Below the pieces are notes generated by a model. The model searched no databases, was not told where the DNA came from, and saw only the letters and a list, made by a program, of their open reading frames with translations. Positions 36,222-44,923 of a DNA stretch of 64,000 bases are shown here, piece by piece. The translations under genes and the position numbers were made by a program. The first letter of the stretch is position 1, and every line of letters begins with the position of its first letter. The stretch is from positions 1,240,001 through 1,304,000 of the forward strand of contig NZ_CP030047.1 of the NCBI RefSeq assembly GCF_015291625.1, read 5' to 3'. This DNA is from Bradyrhizobium sp. CCBAU 53421. Its GTDB lineage: Bacteria > Pseudomonadota > Alphaproteobacteria > Rhizobiales > Xanthobacteraceae.

Positions 36222-36632
36222 ATGCAGGTCAACCCCTATCTCTCCTACGACGGCAATTGCGGCGCGGCGCTGAACTTCTACCAGAAGGTTCTCGGCGCGC
36301 GGATCGAGGAAACCTTCCCTTACGGCGAGGGCAATGCGGAGATGCAGACGCCGCCCGGCTGGAAGGACAAGATCATGCACGCCCGCCTGACGATCGACGG
36401 CGAGATCATCATGGCCTCCGACGCTCCGCCCGGCCACTTCCAGAAGCCGCAAGGCTTTCACGTCGCGCTGCAGGTCGAGGATCCCACGGAGGCCGAACGC
36501 CGCTTCAAGGCGCTGTCCGAAGGCGGCACGGTCACCATGCCGTTCGGCAAGACCTTCTTCTCCAACGGCTTCGGCATGTGCGTCGATCAGTTCGGCATCC
36601 CCTGGATGGTGAACTGCCCGCAGCAGATGTAA
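36222..36632 (+). CDS. VOC family protein (PhnB/glyoxalase-like)
   Basis: A 136-residue vicinal-oxygen-chelate protein of the PhnB-like group. Family features: NPYLSYDGNCGAALNFYQKV, HARLTIDGEIIMASDA and the C-terminal FGMCVDQFGIPWMVN. The paired beta-alpha-beta-beta-beta units form a metal- or ligand-binding cavity. Such proteins are common partners of SRPBCC and DGPF genes next to ECF sigma genes. ATG 36222 has GGGAG about 7 bases upstream. Confidence 0.9.
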   Translation: MQVNPYLSYDGNCGAALNFYQKVLGARIEETFPYGEGNAEMQTPPGWKDKIMHARLTIDGEIIMASDAPPGHFQKPQGFHVALQVEDPTEAERRFKALSEGGTVTMPFGKTFFSNGFGMCVDQFGIPWMVNCPQQM

Positions 36633-36651
36633 TGCCGAGCAACTGGCTGGA

Positions 36652-36787
36652 CCGTCATCCCCGCGCAACGGCTCCGCCGTTGTCGCTGGAGGTGGCCGCT
36701 CCTTCAGCGGCCCTCGAAGGATCGACGGCCCGGCTGGTGGCCGTGCATCCTTCGAGGCTCGCTCCGCTCGCACCTCAGGATGACGGA
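36652..36787. repeat. Long inverted repeat, CATCCTGAGG family, copy 2
   Basis: Left part CCGTCATCCCCGCGCAACGG is hybrid with another repeat family. The right arm ends TCGCACCTCAGGATGACGG. It sits between the convergent VOC and periplasmic-protein genes. Confidence 0.8.
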
Positions 36788-36825
36788 AGCAATAGCTTGA
36801 CTCGTCGAGGCCATGAAGGTCGCAA

Positions 36826-37281
36826 CTACCGGCACCGCGGATAGATCGCGGCGAGCTCGCGGCCGCGCAGCAGCAGCAGGTGCGAGGTCAAACCGCCGCG
36901 GCGCACGATCCAGCTGCGCACCGGCGCCGGGTAGGCCTGCAGCACGGCGACGGAGGCCTCGGGCTCCGCATAGGTGCGGCCGCGCTGGTCGATCGAGCGC
37001 GCGGCGTGGAAGCCGAGCACGGCGCGCCGGGTCACGCAGATGCGGTCGCCCGGCACCATCGAGAGCACCAGCGTGCAGGCCGACAGGCACGGCCCGTCGA
37101 TTACCACGCGCTCGCCGGACTCGCGCACCTTGTCGAACAATTCGATGAACGGACCGACCTGCCCGCCGGGGCTGGCGAGGATGCGGACGTCGGCTTCCGC
37201 GCCGGAGACGCCGGCAAGCAGCGCTGCCATCCCCAAGATCGTCGAGATCGTCGAGATCGTCCAGATCGCCCCGATGCGCAT
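36826..37281 (-). CDS. Exported ClpP/crotonase-fold-like protein
   Basis: A 151-residue protein with a signal peptide (ILGMAALLAGVSGAEA) and a compact domain resembling the periplasmic COG3904-like group. LASPGGQVGPFIELFDKVR resembles the oxyanion strand. DGPCLSACTLVLSMVP carries a serine at the ClpP nucleophile position, and LGFHAARS holds a possible catalytic histidine. The catalytic assignment rests on motif spacing only. It lies downstream of cobT on the same strand (65-base gap), with no clear link to cobalamin. Confidence 0.7.
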   Translation of the reverse strand: MRIGAIWTISTISTILGMAALLAGVSGAEADVRILASPGGQVGPFIELFDKVRESGERVVIDGPCLSACTLVLSMVPGDRICVTRRAVLGFHAARSIDQRGRTYAEPEASVAVLQAYPAPVRSWIVRRGGLTSHLLLLRGRELAAIYPRCR

Positions 37282-37345
37282 GCGGCGGTTCCTTCCGTTG
37301 ACGTCGCTCCGGCTCAGTTACGCTAGCGCATGCGGCGAGAGTTTG

Positions 37346-38359
37346 TCAGCCTTTGCCGGAGACGCCGGCCTCGGCGAAGGTCGCCATGCCGCCATGACAG
37401 GCGAGCGCCGCGCGCAGCAGCAGGATCGCAACCCCTGCGCCGGAGGCTTCGCCGAGCCGCATCTCGAGATCGAGCAGCGGCGCGAACGCGAGTTCACGCA
37501 ACAATTCGCGGTGACCGAGCTCGGCCGAGACATGCCCGGCGCGGCAATGCGCGAGGCTGCTCGGTTGAAGCCGTGCCAGCGGCAGCACCGCCGATGTCGC
37601 GACGAAGCCGTCGAGCAGCACCGGGATCGATCTTGCCCGCGCTGCCAGCACGGCGCCCGCGATCGCCGCGAGCTCGCGCCCGCCGAGCGCGACTGCGACG
37701 GCGAGGGGATCGTCGAGCAGGTTGCGGTGCATCTTCAGCGCGGTGTCGATCGTGGTGCGCTTGCGCAGCAGGCCGGCATCGTCGACGCCGGTGCCGCGGC
37801 CGGCCCAGCGCGCGCCGCGCCCGCCCATCAATGCCGCGCACAGCGTCGCCGCCACCGTGGTGTTGGCGATGCCCATCTCGCCGACCACCAGCAGATCGCA
37901 TTGCTCGGGCACCGTGCGCCAGCCGGTGTCGAAGGCGACGAGGAAATCGGCGCCATCCATCGCCGGCGCCATCGTGAAGTCGCGGGTCGGACGCGCGAGC
38001 TCGAGCGGCTCGACGCGCAGCTCGGCCCCGGCAAGCCTTGCGATCTGGTTGATCGCAGCTCCGCCCGCGGCGAAGTTCGCGACCATCTGCGCAGTGACTT
38101 CTGAGGGAAAGGCGGAGACGCCGCGCTCGGCGATGCCGTGATTGCCGGCGAACACGGCGATCGTGACCTGGTCGAGCCGGGGGATCTCGCGCCGCTGCCA
38201 GCGCGCCAGCCAGATCGCAACCTCTTCCAGCCGGCCGAGGCTGCCCGGGGGCTTGGTCAGGTTCTGCTGGCGCAGGGTGGCCGCCGCAGCGCTCGCCTCG
38301 TCGCCTTCGGGCAGCTCGCGACAAAAGCTGCGGATGTCGTCTAGAGTATTGAACTGCAT
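37346..38359 (-). CDS. cobT: Nicotinate-nucleotide--dimethylbenzimidazole phosphoribosyltransferase
   Basis: Activates 5,6-dimethylbenzimidazole as alpha-ribazole phosphate for the lower ligand of cobalamin. The 337-residue protein shows LTKPPGSLGRLEEVAIW, AGNHGIAERGVSAFPSEVT, VVGEMGIANTT, GRGTGVDD and the catalytic glutamate in MRLGEASGAG. ATG 38359 is chosen as the family start; the open frame continues upstream only through a repeat element. It is divergent from cobS across 110 bases holding a palindromic repeat rather than a B12 riboswitch. Confidence 0.95.
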   Translation of the reverse strand: MQFNTLDDIRSFCRELPEGDEASAAAATLRQQNLTKPPGSLGRLEEVAIWLARWQRREIPRLDQVTIAVFAGNHGIAERGVSAFPSEVTAQMVANFAAGGAAINQIARLAGAELRVEPLELARPTRDFTMAPAMDGADFLVAFDTGWRTVPEQCDLLVVGEMGIANTTVAATLCAALMGGRGARWAGRGTGVDDAGLLRKRTTIDTALKMHRNLLDDPLAVAVALGGRELAAIAGAVLAARARSIPVLLDGFVATSAVLPLARLQPSSLAHCRAGHVSAELGHRELLRELAFAPLLDLEMRLGEASGAGVAILLLRAALACHGGMATFAEAGVSGKG

Positions 38360-38391
38360 GCGATTCCCTCGTCGAGCGGGCCGCAAATAAA

Positions 38392-38436
38392 GCACGATCC
38401 GGAAAAGTGTGAAGCGGTTTTCCGAAAAGATCGTGC
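38392..38436. repeat. Palindromic element, GCATGATCCGGAAAAGTG family, copy 3
   Basis: GCACGATCCGGAAAAGTGTG, then GCGGTTTTCCGAAAAGATCGTGC. Two compensating base changes (ACGATC/GATCGT) keep the outer stem paired relative to the other copies. It lies in the cobT-cobS divergent promoter region. Confidence 0.85.
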
Positions 38437-38469
38437 TCAAACAAAAGCTTCAAATTTCAGGCCTTCACC

Positions 38470-39222
38470 ATGAGTCAATGGCTCGACGATCTCAGGACCG
38501 CCACCGCCTTTTTGACCCGCCTGCCGATGCCGCATCCGGACGGCGCGCGGCCGGACGGTTTTGCCCGGGCGCAGCGGCTGTTTCCGCTGGTCGGGGCGGG
38601 CATCGGGGCGGCGATCGGCCTGTTCTGCCTGCTGCTGCGGACGATCGGCGTGCCGGACCTTGCCGCGGCGGCGCTGGCGCTCGGCGCTGGCGCGCTGTTG
38701 ACCGGCGCGCTGCATGAGGACGGGCTTGCCGATGTCGCCGACGGGTTCGGCGGCGGCCGCGATGTCGCCGCCAAGCTCGAAATCATGCGCGACAGCCGGC
38801 TCGGCACCTATGGTGCGCTGGCATTGGTGGTGAGCTTTGCCACCAGGCTCGCGGCACTGGCCGCGCTGCCCAACATTGTGGTGGTGCAGAGCCTGATATC
38901 GGCGCATGCGCTCGGTCGCGGCGTGCTGCCGTGGATCGCGATCAGCCTGCCATACGCGCGCAAGGATGGGCTCGCGGCCAATGCCGGCCGGCCCGATGGC
39001 ACGATCGCGGCGGTCGCAGCCGGCATCGCGCTGGTGATCGCGATCCTCGTGCTGCCCTTCGGCGGCGCGTTGCTGGCGGCGATCGCGGCAGGCGCCGGCG
39101 CATTGATCATGGCGCTGCTGGCAAAACGGCAGATCGGCGGCCAGACCGGCGACGTGCTCGGCGCGGCCGAGCAGATTGCGGAGACCGCGATCCTGGTGCT
39201 GCTTGCCGCGCGCTTCGGTTAG
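38470..39222 (+). CDS. cobS: Adenosylcobinamide-GDP ribazoletransferase (cobalamin synthase)
   Basis: Polytopic inner-membrane enzyme of 250 residues that joins adenosylcobinamide-GDP and alpha-ribazole. The N-terminal DDLRTATAFLTRLPMP and the metal motif GALHEDGLADVADGFGGG are diagnostic. Several hydrophobic helices follow, and the C terminus has TGDVLGAAEQIAET. It is divergent from cobT and lies ahead of a CobC-like phosphatase gene, from which it is separated by an unrelated opposite-strand gene. Confidence 0.95.
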   Translation: MSQWLDDLRTATAFLTRLPMPHPDGARPDGFARAQRLFPLVGAGIGAAIGLFCLLLRTIGVPDLAAAALALGAGALLTGALHEDGLADVADGFGGGRDVAAKLEIMRDSRLGTYGALALVVSFATRLAALAALPNIVVVQSLISAHALGRGVLPWIAISLPYARKDGLAANAGRPDGTIAAVAAGIALVIAILVLPFGGALLAAIAAGAGALIMALLAKRQIGGQTGDVLGAAEQIAETAILVLLAARFG

Positions 39223-39369
39223 AACTTTTCGAGCGAAGCGGAGACCGGTTCGCCTGAAGATGATGCTGACCCCACGCAACGGCCGGCGCGAAATTCCGCT
39301 ACGGGCCAGAAGCTGCGCCGATCGAGGCGCTGTTGCGGGACAAGACATCGATCAGCAATGCATCGACCG

Positions 39370-40248
39370 TCACCATTCGTCGTAGAGCCACTCCCTGGGG
39401 ATCGGCGGCCGCGCTCTTGCATATGGCGGCTGAGACGTCCGCTCGGGCTTGCGCACGCTTGGTGTCGGCGGTGTCGGCGGCGTCGGAAGCGGTAACGGCT
39501 TCGGCTCGGAGACCTTCGCCAGCGTCCGTTTCATTTCTTCCTGGCTCGCCTTGAGTTCCTCAATGGCTTTGGAGCTCGCGCGGGCCATCTGTTGCTGGTC
39601 CGCCTTGAGCTGCTCGATGCTTCGCTCCACATTTTCGAGGTTGCGGGCGATCGTTTGCAGCAGCTGCGCCTGGTCGGGAAGAGCTGCATTGGCTGTCGGC
39701 GCGGCGTCCTGCGGCGGTGCGGTCTGAACCGGGGGCGTCGCTTGGGGCGGAGCGGCGTCCGCCGCTGCGGCCTGAACGGTGGGTGGAGCGGGCTGTGCCG
39801 CAAGCGGCGGATTATCCGGGGGCAGTGATGGAGTCGAAACGAGCTGAGGCACCCAACGGGCGACAACCTGCTTGGCTCCTCTCCCATACGAGGACTGCAA
39901 AGCCAGTGCAGCGACAACGATACATGCTGCCAGCGCCAAGCCGGCGAGAGCGCGGAACACTGGCATTCGGCGCGGCGATCGCGAGCGAGTTCCGGAAGAG
40001 GTGGGGCCAGGTCCGGAAGCGGCAGGGTTGGGTCCGCCCGAAGGCGGGGCGGGTTGCGCCGGAGCCGGGGACGCGGCATCGCGCTCCATTCTCGCAAGCT
40101 GTTCACTCAAACGCGCGAGCTCTTCATTGGCGCGCGTGATCTCCTTGTGGGTTTCTGCGAGCCTTTCGTCGGCGCGCGTGGTCGGGCCATCGTTCGATTC
40201 GACTGGGTTCGGGGTGGGGGTGGAGTTCACTGGCGCTTCCCTTTCCAT
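39370..40248 (-). CDS. Hypothetical protein with one transmembrane helix, Pro-rich linkers and a coiled coil
   Basis: A 292-residue protein with a clear architecture but no recognised family. An N-terminal coiled coil (TRANEELARLSEQLARMERD) lies on one side of the membrane. A single helix, VFRALAGLALAACIVVAALAL, spans it near residue 110. A Pro/Ala/Gln-rich stretch follows, and then a second coiled coil (LLQTIARNLENVERSIEQLK). The tail is Pro-rich and ends REWLYDEW. It sits on the opposite strand between cobS and the phosphatase gene, interrupting cobalamin gene order. Confidence 0.7.
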   Translation of the reverse strand: MEREAPVNSTPTPNPVESNDGPTTRADERLAETHKEITRANEELARLSEQLARMERDAASPAPAQPAPPSGGPNPAASGPGPTSSGTRSRSPRRMPVFRALAGLALAACIVVAALALQSSYGRGAKQVVARWVPQLVSTPSLPPDNPPLAAQPAPPTVQAAAADAAPPQATPPVQTAPPQDAAPTANAALPDQAQLLQTIARNLENVERSIEQLKADQQQMARASSKAIEELKASQEEMKRTLAKVSEPKPLPLPTPPTPPTPSVRKPERTSQPPYARARPPIPREWLYDEW

Positions 40249-40483
40249 CCAATGTCACCCAAGCGTGCCGAGACGGTTATCCGTCAGGGTCGATCAGCCC
40301 CCAGCACTCCCGTCAGTCTTGTCCAAAAAATGGCCGGATGATAGCGGGCTTGAGGTCTCGTGATATTGGAAGGGGGACCAGCTCGTGCCGTGCACGCTAA
40401 CGCATTTCCGCCTTGCCCGATAAATCAGGCATCGACTGTCCATGAGTACACGCCCCGATCAAAATGGAAGGGCTTCTGCCGCG

Positions 40484-41053
40484 ATGGACCGCGAAACGCA
40501 TCTTTGGCTGATCCGCCACGCGCCGGTCGACGGTCCGCGCGGCGTGATCCATGCGCCGAATGCGCCCGCGGATCTCGGCGATGCCACAGCCTTCGCAGCG
40601 CTAAAGGCGCGGCTGCCGGCCGGCGCTTTCGCGGTCTGTAGTTCGGCGCGGCGCACAAGCGAGACCGCAGCAAAGCTCGGCCTCACGGCAACGGAAGACG
40701 AGGCCTTTCGCGAACAGGATTTTGGCGACTGGACCGGCCGCCGCCACACCGAGATCGAGAGAAAGCTCGGCGCCGCGGCCTATCGTGCCTTCTGGCAATC
40801 GCCGGGGACCAACCGGCCGCCCGGCGGCGAAAGCTTCGCCGATCAGATCGCGCGGGCGCGGACAGGGCTGGCGCGCTTGCCGGCCGGCGACGTCGTGCTG
40901 GTCGTGCATTCCGGCACCATCCGCGCGATTCTCGCAATCGCACTCGAGCTGGCGCCGGAGCATGCGCTGCGCTTCGTCATCGATCCGCTGTCGCTGACCC
41001 GGATCGATCGGCTTGAGAATGCCTGGCGCGTCGTCGCGGTGAACGAGCGCTGA
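40484..41053 (+). CDS. Histidine phosphatase (CobC-like alpha-ribazole phosphatase)
   Basis: A 189-residue phosphoglycerate-mutase-fold phosphatase. The N-terminal RHAPV replaces the more usual RHG motif. SSARRTSETA and the acid residue in FREQDFGDWTG follow, and the second histidine is in VVHSGTIRAI. Location close to cobT and cobS supports alpha-ribazole-5'-phosphate as substrate. ATG 40484 is chosen because GGAAGG lies about 11 bases upstream; an in-frame ATG at 40442 has none. Confidence 0.85.
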   Translation: MDRETHLWLIRHAPVDGPRGVIHAPNAPADLGDATAFAALKARLPAGAFAVCSSARRTSETAAKLGLTATEDEAFREQDFGDWTGRRHTEIERKLGAAAYRAFWQSPGTNRPPGGESFADQIARARTGLARLPAGDVVLVVHSGTIRAILAIALELAPEHALRFVIDPLSLTRIDRLENAWRVVAVNER

Positions 41054-41072
41054 TGCGTGCGCCGCTCTCGAT

Positions 41073-41180
41073 CCGTCATCCTGAGGTGCGAGCGGAGCGA
41101 GCCTCGAAGGATGAATCGGCCCCAGTCGGGCCGTCGACCCTTCGAGGGCCGCTGAAGAAGCGGCCACCTCAGGGTGACGG
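41073..41180. repeat. Long inverted repeat, CATCCTGAGG family, copy 3
   Basis: CCGTCATCCTGAGGTGCGAG at the left, CGGCCACCTCAGGGTGACGG at the right, around GGCCC/GGGCC. It lies between the convergent phosphatase and SDR genes. Confidence 0.85.
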
Positions 41181-41211
41181 TGATAGAGTGGGGTTGCTTC
41201 TACAAAAATGC

Positions 41212-42000
41212 TCACCCATTCCGCCGCTGGCCGCGCAGGGTCGGCAGGCCGATGCCGGCGGCGTCGAAGCCGCCGTCGACGGCGAGGATCTGGCCGGTGA
41301 TGTAGCTGGCGCGATCCGAGCACAGGAAGAAGATCGCTTCCGCCAGCTCCTCCTCCAGCCCGTAGCGGTTGAGCGGGATCGCGTCGTGGTAGTCGGCGCG
41401 GATCTCCGGCGTGTGCACGGCTTTCGCCATCGCGGTCTCGACCGGCCCGGGCGCGACGCCGTTGACGCGGATGCCGAGCGAGGCGAGCTCCACCGCGAGC
41501 TGCTTGGTGAGGTGCGCGAGGCCCGCTTTGCTGGTGCCGTAGGCCGAGCGCAGCGTCGAGGCGCGCACCGCCGAGATCGAGGTGATGTTGACGATCGCGC
41601 CGCCGCCATGCTCGCGCATGACAGGCGCGGCCGCCTTGGTGCACAGGAACGGGCCGCTGAGGTTGACCGCCATGATCCGGTTCCAGTCGGCGTCCGAAGT
41701 CTCCAGCACCGGCGCGAATACGGCCGTGCCGGCGTTGTTGACCAGCGCGTCGAGCCGGCCGAACCGGTTCACGATCGCGGCAATCGCGGCTGTCACGCCA
41801 GCGGCATCGGATACGTCGCAGGTCAGCGCCAGCGTGGTGTCGGGCTGCTTCAACGCCGCGACCGCGGCGCGCAGCAATTCACCCTCGATGTCGAGCAGCG
41901 CGACGCGCCAGCCATCAGTAAGAAAGCGCTTCGCTGCGGCAAGCCCGATGCCGCGCGCGGCGCCGGTCACGAGTGCGACTTTTTGTGCGGAGGAAGTCAT
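41212..42000 (-). CDS. Short-chain dehydrogenase/reductase (SDR, FabG-like)
   Basis: A 262-residue classical SDR. The cofactor motif VTGAARGIGLAAA, NNAGTAVFAP, the catalytic serine in NITSISAVRAS and the Tyr/Lys pair in YGTSKAGLAHL are all intact. The C terminus has GQILAVDGGFD. An acidic residue after the second strand (LLDIEGELL) suggests NAD(H). ATG 42000 is preferred; an in-frame ATG at 42012 would add four residues. The substrate is unknown. Confidence 0.92.
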   Translation of the reverse strand: MTSSAQKVALVTGAARGIGLAAAKRFLTDGWRVALLDIEGELLRAAVAALKQPDTTLALTCDVSDAAGVTAAIAAIVNRFGRLDALVNNAGTAVFAPVLETSDADWNRIMAVNLSGPFLCTKAAAPVMREHGGGAIVNITSISAVRASTLRSAYGTSKAGLAHLTKQLAVELASLGIRVNGVAPGPVETAMAKAVHTPEIRADYHDAIPLNRYGLEEELAEAIFFLCSDRASYITGQILAVDGGFDAAGIGLPTLRGQRRNG

Positions 42001-42077
42001 CGGGAGGTCCATCGGTTCGGGCAGGAAGTCCCGACCGTCTGCGACCTTTACTTTGGCGTGTCAACCGGCCCCTTTCC

Positions 42078-42203
42078 CCGTCACCCTGAGGTGCGAGCGG
42101 AGCGAGCCTCGAAGGGTGCACGGCCACCAGCCGGGCCGCACATCCTTCGAGGCTCAGTCAACGCCGCAAGTGCGGCGCTGACCTCGCACCTCAGGATGAC
42201 GGG
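42078..42203. repeat. Long inverted repeat, CATCCTGAGG family, copy 4
   Basis: CCGTCACCCTGAGGTGCGAG at the left, TCGCACCTCAGGATGACGGGG at the right. The right arm contains the stop codon of the GIY-YIG gene. Confidence 0.85.
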
Positions 42204-42523
42204 GAGGGATTGGTATCTGGTGCGGCGCGTGGTGCACCGCCTCGACGACGCGCCAAACGACTGACTGAACTCCAGTCTGATCGTATCAGGGCTTCCTTCT
42301 TGGCCCGGCTCCAGCCCTTGATCTTGCGTTCTGCCGCGATGCCGTCAGTGATGCGGTCGAAGTACTCCGACCAGACGAGGACAACTGGTCGCCGGTTGAA
42401 AGTGTAGCCCGGATAGGCGCCGGAATTGTGCTGTTCAATTCGCGGCGTGAGATCATCGCCCGTGGCACTGCCGACATAGAAGGAGTTGTCGGCGCAGCGA
42501 AGCATGTAGACAAAAATGCCCAT
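42191..42523 (-). CDS. GIY-YIG nuclease domain protein (UPF0213/YhbQ-like)
   Basis: A 110-residue single-domain protein. The motif FVYMLRCADNSFYVGSATGD gives VYM...YVG in place of GIY...YIG. The catalytic Arg is in DDLTPRIEQHNSG and the conserved Glu in GIAAERKIKGWSRAKKEALI. Such stand-alone proteins are thought to nick structured DNA. ATG 42523 is chosen because the fold begins there. The C terminus (RRRGGAPRAAPDTNPSPSS) reads into a dispersed repeat, whose arm supplies the stop codon. Confidence 0.85.
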   Translation of the reverse strand: MGIFVYMLRCADNSFYVGSATGDDLTPRIEQHNSGAYPGYTFNRRPVVLVWSEYFDRITDGIAAERKIKGWSRAKKEALIRSDWSSVSRLARRRGGAPRAAPDTNPSPSS

Positions 42524-42619
42524 CGCGATGATCCGGTGCGTTCTTGCGTTCGCCGACGATGATGCAAATCTGGCTCTGGTCAATAGCGAATAGGCGTGAT
42601 CGTTCGTCGCGCTCTCTTC

Positions 42620-42758
42620 CCGTCACCCCCGCGCAACGGCAAAGCCTTTGCGCGGGGGTGACGGGAACGGACTTCATTTCGTGATGAAGCTCGCAAAGGT
42701 GCGTCTCGAAGGATGTACGGCCCCCAGCCCGGGCCGTCCATCCTTCGAGGATCGCACC
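42620..42758. repeat. Composite inverted repeats between GIY-YIG and chemoreceptor genes
   Basis: CGTCACCCCCGCGCAACGGC with GCCTTTGCGCGGGGGTGACG (42620-42663) is followed by GGTGCGTCTCGAAGGATG and CATCCTTCGAGGATCGCACC (to 42758). Two repeat families lie next to each other. Confidence 0.75.
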
Positions 42759-42763
42759 GCTGC

Positions 42764-44434
42764 CTACGCTGCGAGCTCGGCGGAGGCGCGCTGCATATTG
42801 GTCGACATGTCCTGCGTGACGATGCTTTGCTCCTCGACCGCGGCGGCGGTGGAGGTGATGTATTCGTTGACGCCGGCGATGGCGGCCTTGATCTCGGACA
42901 GCGAGGTGACCACCTCGGCGGCGATCGAGTTCAGCGCATCGATCTCCGAGGAGATCGTGTCGGTCGCCTGCTTGGCCTGGTTGGCGAGGCTCTTCACCTC
43001 GGAGGCCACCACCGCGAAGCCGCGTCCGGCTTCGCCCGCCCTCGCCGATTCGATCGTGGCGTTGAGCGCGAGCAGGTTGATCTGCCCGGTGATGCTCGAA
43101 ATCATCTCGACGATGCCGCTCATCGCCTGCGCCGCGGCATTGAGCTTCTGCGCCTGTCCGTCGGCAGCCTCGACGCGGCCGGTGGCGACCGCGGCGTTCT
43201 GCTTCGACTTGGTCATGGTCTCCGAGATCTCGCGGATCGAGGCACTCATCTCCTCGCTGCCGGCGGCGACCGCCTCGATCAGGCCGCGCGCGCTGTCGGC
43301 CTTCTTGCGGCCGATCGCCTGCGCGGTGATGTCGGTCGCGTATTTCACCACCTTGTAGGGCTTGCCGTTGAGGTCGAGGATCGGGTTGTAGGACGCCTGG
43401 ATCCAGATCTCGCGGCCGCCCTTGGCGATGCGCTTGTATTCGGCGGCCTGGAATTCGCCGCGGTTCAGTGCGCCCCAGAAATCGCGGTAGCCCGCCGAGC
43501 TCGCCTCGACCGGCTCGACGAACATGCTGTGATGCCGACCCTGGATCTCGGCGAGCGAATAGCCCATCGCGGCGAGGAAGTTCGGGTTCGCGGTGCGGAT
43601 CGTGCCGTCCATGTTGAACTCGATCACCGCCTGCGACTTGCCGATGGCGTCGATCTGGCCGTCGTTGTCGGCGGCCTTCAGCTTCTGCTGGGTGACGTCG
43701 GTGGCGAACTTGACGACCTTGAACGGCTTGCCGCGGTCGTCGAGGATCGGGTTGTAGCTGGCGAGGATCCAGATCTCCTTGCCGCCCTTGGCGAGGCGCT
43801 TGAATTCGCCGGACGCGAGCTCGCCGCGGTTCAGCCGCGCCCAGAAATCGCGATAGGCCGGATTGTCGCGGTCGGCCGGCGGCATGAAGATGCTGTGATG
43901 CTTGCCCTGGAGCTCGGCGAGCGAGTAACCCATCGCGCCGAGGAAGTTCTCGTTGGCATTGACGATGGTGCCGTCCATGTTGAACTCGATCACCGCCTGC
44001 GCCCGGCCGATCGCGGCGATCTTGCCGGCGTCTTCCATGCTGTGGATCTTCTGCGCGGTGATGTCGGTGGCGAACTTGACGACGCCGACCGGCTTGCCGT
44101 TCTTGTCCAGGATGGGGTTGTAGGAGGCCTGGATCCAGACCTCGCGGCCGCCCTTGGCAAGGCGCTTGTACTGCGCGGCCTCGAATTCGCCGCGGTTCAG
44201 CTTCGCCCAGAACGCGCGATAGTCGTGGCTGTCGCGATACGCCGGCTCGACGAACATGCTGTGGTGCTTGCCCCTGATCTCGTCGAGCGAGTAGCCCATC
44301 GCGTTCAGGAAGTTCTCGTTGGCGGTGATGATGGTGCCGTCGAGCTTGAACTCGATCACCGCCTGCGACTTGCCGATCGCTGCGGCCTGCGCCAGCGCAT
44401 TGTCGATGTTTGCCTTGTTGCTGAAACTGAACAT
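42764..44434 (-). CDS. Soluble chemoreceptor with three tandem PAS domains
   Basis: A 556-residue receptor without transmembrane helices. Three PAS units of about 120 residues (roughly 10-130, 131-250, 251-375) share QAVIEF.LDGTI..AN.NFL, AMGYSL.E, GKHHSMF and [14 protein letters not shown]. They are followed by a signalling domain with [18 protein letters not shown] and [20 protein letters not shown] units of this Aer/BdlA type often bind haem or flavin and sense oxygen or redox state. ATG 44434 is chosen at the MFSFSNKA start. No che genes are close. Confidence 0.92.
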   Translation of the reverse strand: MFSFSNKANIDNALAQAAAIGKSQAVIEFKLDGTIITANENFLNAMGYSLDEIRGKHHSMFVEPAYRDSHDYRAFWAKLNRGEFEAAQYKRLAKGGREVWIQASYNPILDKNGKPVGVVKFATDITAQKIHSMEDAGKIAAIGRAQAVIEFNMDGTIVNANENFLGAMGYSLAELQGKHHSIFMPPADRDNPAYRDFWARLNRGELASGEFKRLAKGGKEIWILASYNPILDDRGKPFKVVKFATDVTQQKLKAADNDGQIDAIGKSQAVIEFNMDGTIRTANPNFLAAMGYSLAEIQGRHHSMFVEPVEASSAGYRDFWGALNRGEFQAAEYKRIAKGGREIWIQASYNPILDLNGKPYKVVKYATDITAQAIGRKKADSARGLIEAVAAGSEEMSASIREISETMTKSKQNAAVATGRVEAADGQAQKLNAAAQAMSGIVEMISSITGQINLLALNATIESARAGEAGRGFAVVASEVKSLANQAKQATDTISSEIDALNSIAAEVVTSLSEIKAAIAGVNEYITSTAAAVEEQSIVTQDMSTNMQRASAELAA

Positions 44435-44923
44435 CAGGGCTCCGTGAGGGGTCAAATGAAACGGGATGGAAAAGCAGATCGCGGCAACTCACGGAAAGGT
44501 TGCAGCGAGCCGTTTAGCATCGGTAAAGCTTGCGGGCTGGCACGGACTGCATAAGGCGATGCGGCGCGGGCGCATCTATCTCAGATCGCGAAGTAATTTT
44601 TCGATGTGTACGTTATCATCCATAGTCGTGATACGACGTTCACCGTAATCTTACGGACGAAAATCGATGACGACTTTGGTCTGATGCGGATGATCGCAAC
44701 GCGTCGACTTTAGCGACGCTGATAGACCTATTACGAACGTTGATATTGCTGACGGTTTCACGGATCGATTCAGCACCGCGATTCGCGCGCTCGACGAATG
44801 TTCGTCGCATCGATGGCGCTCTGCTTCCGGTGCCGGGCGCCGGCCAAAATAATCGCCACACGGGATGTCGGCAGGGCGGTCTCCGATTCGTCCTCCGGGC
44901 ACTGGTTCCATGATGGAGTTCTG
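44435..44923. other. Intergenic stretch with no supported gene
   Basis: This 489-base gap between the divergent chemoreceptor and GST genes is more AT-rich than its surroundings, notably 44590-44780. Two antisense reading frames occur but lack family features and good ribosome sites. It probably holds both promoters; no operator stands out. Confidence 0.5.

Noticed and set aside
38360..38469. Possible cobalamin riboswitch between cobT and cobS
   Set aside because: The region is filled by the GCATGATC-family palindrome and has no B12-box consensus or typical leader length.
42453..44492. A 679-residue minus-strand frame over the triple-PAS receptor
   Set aside because: It is the +1 frame of the real receptor gene, arginine-rich and repetitive, with no family features.
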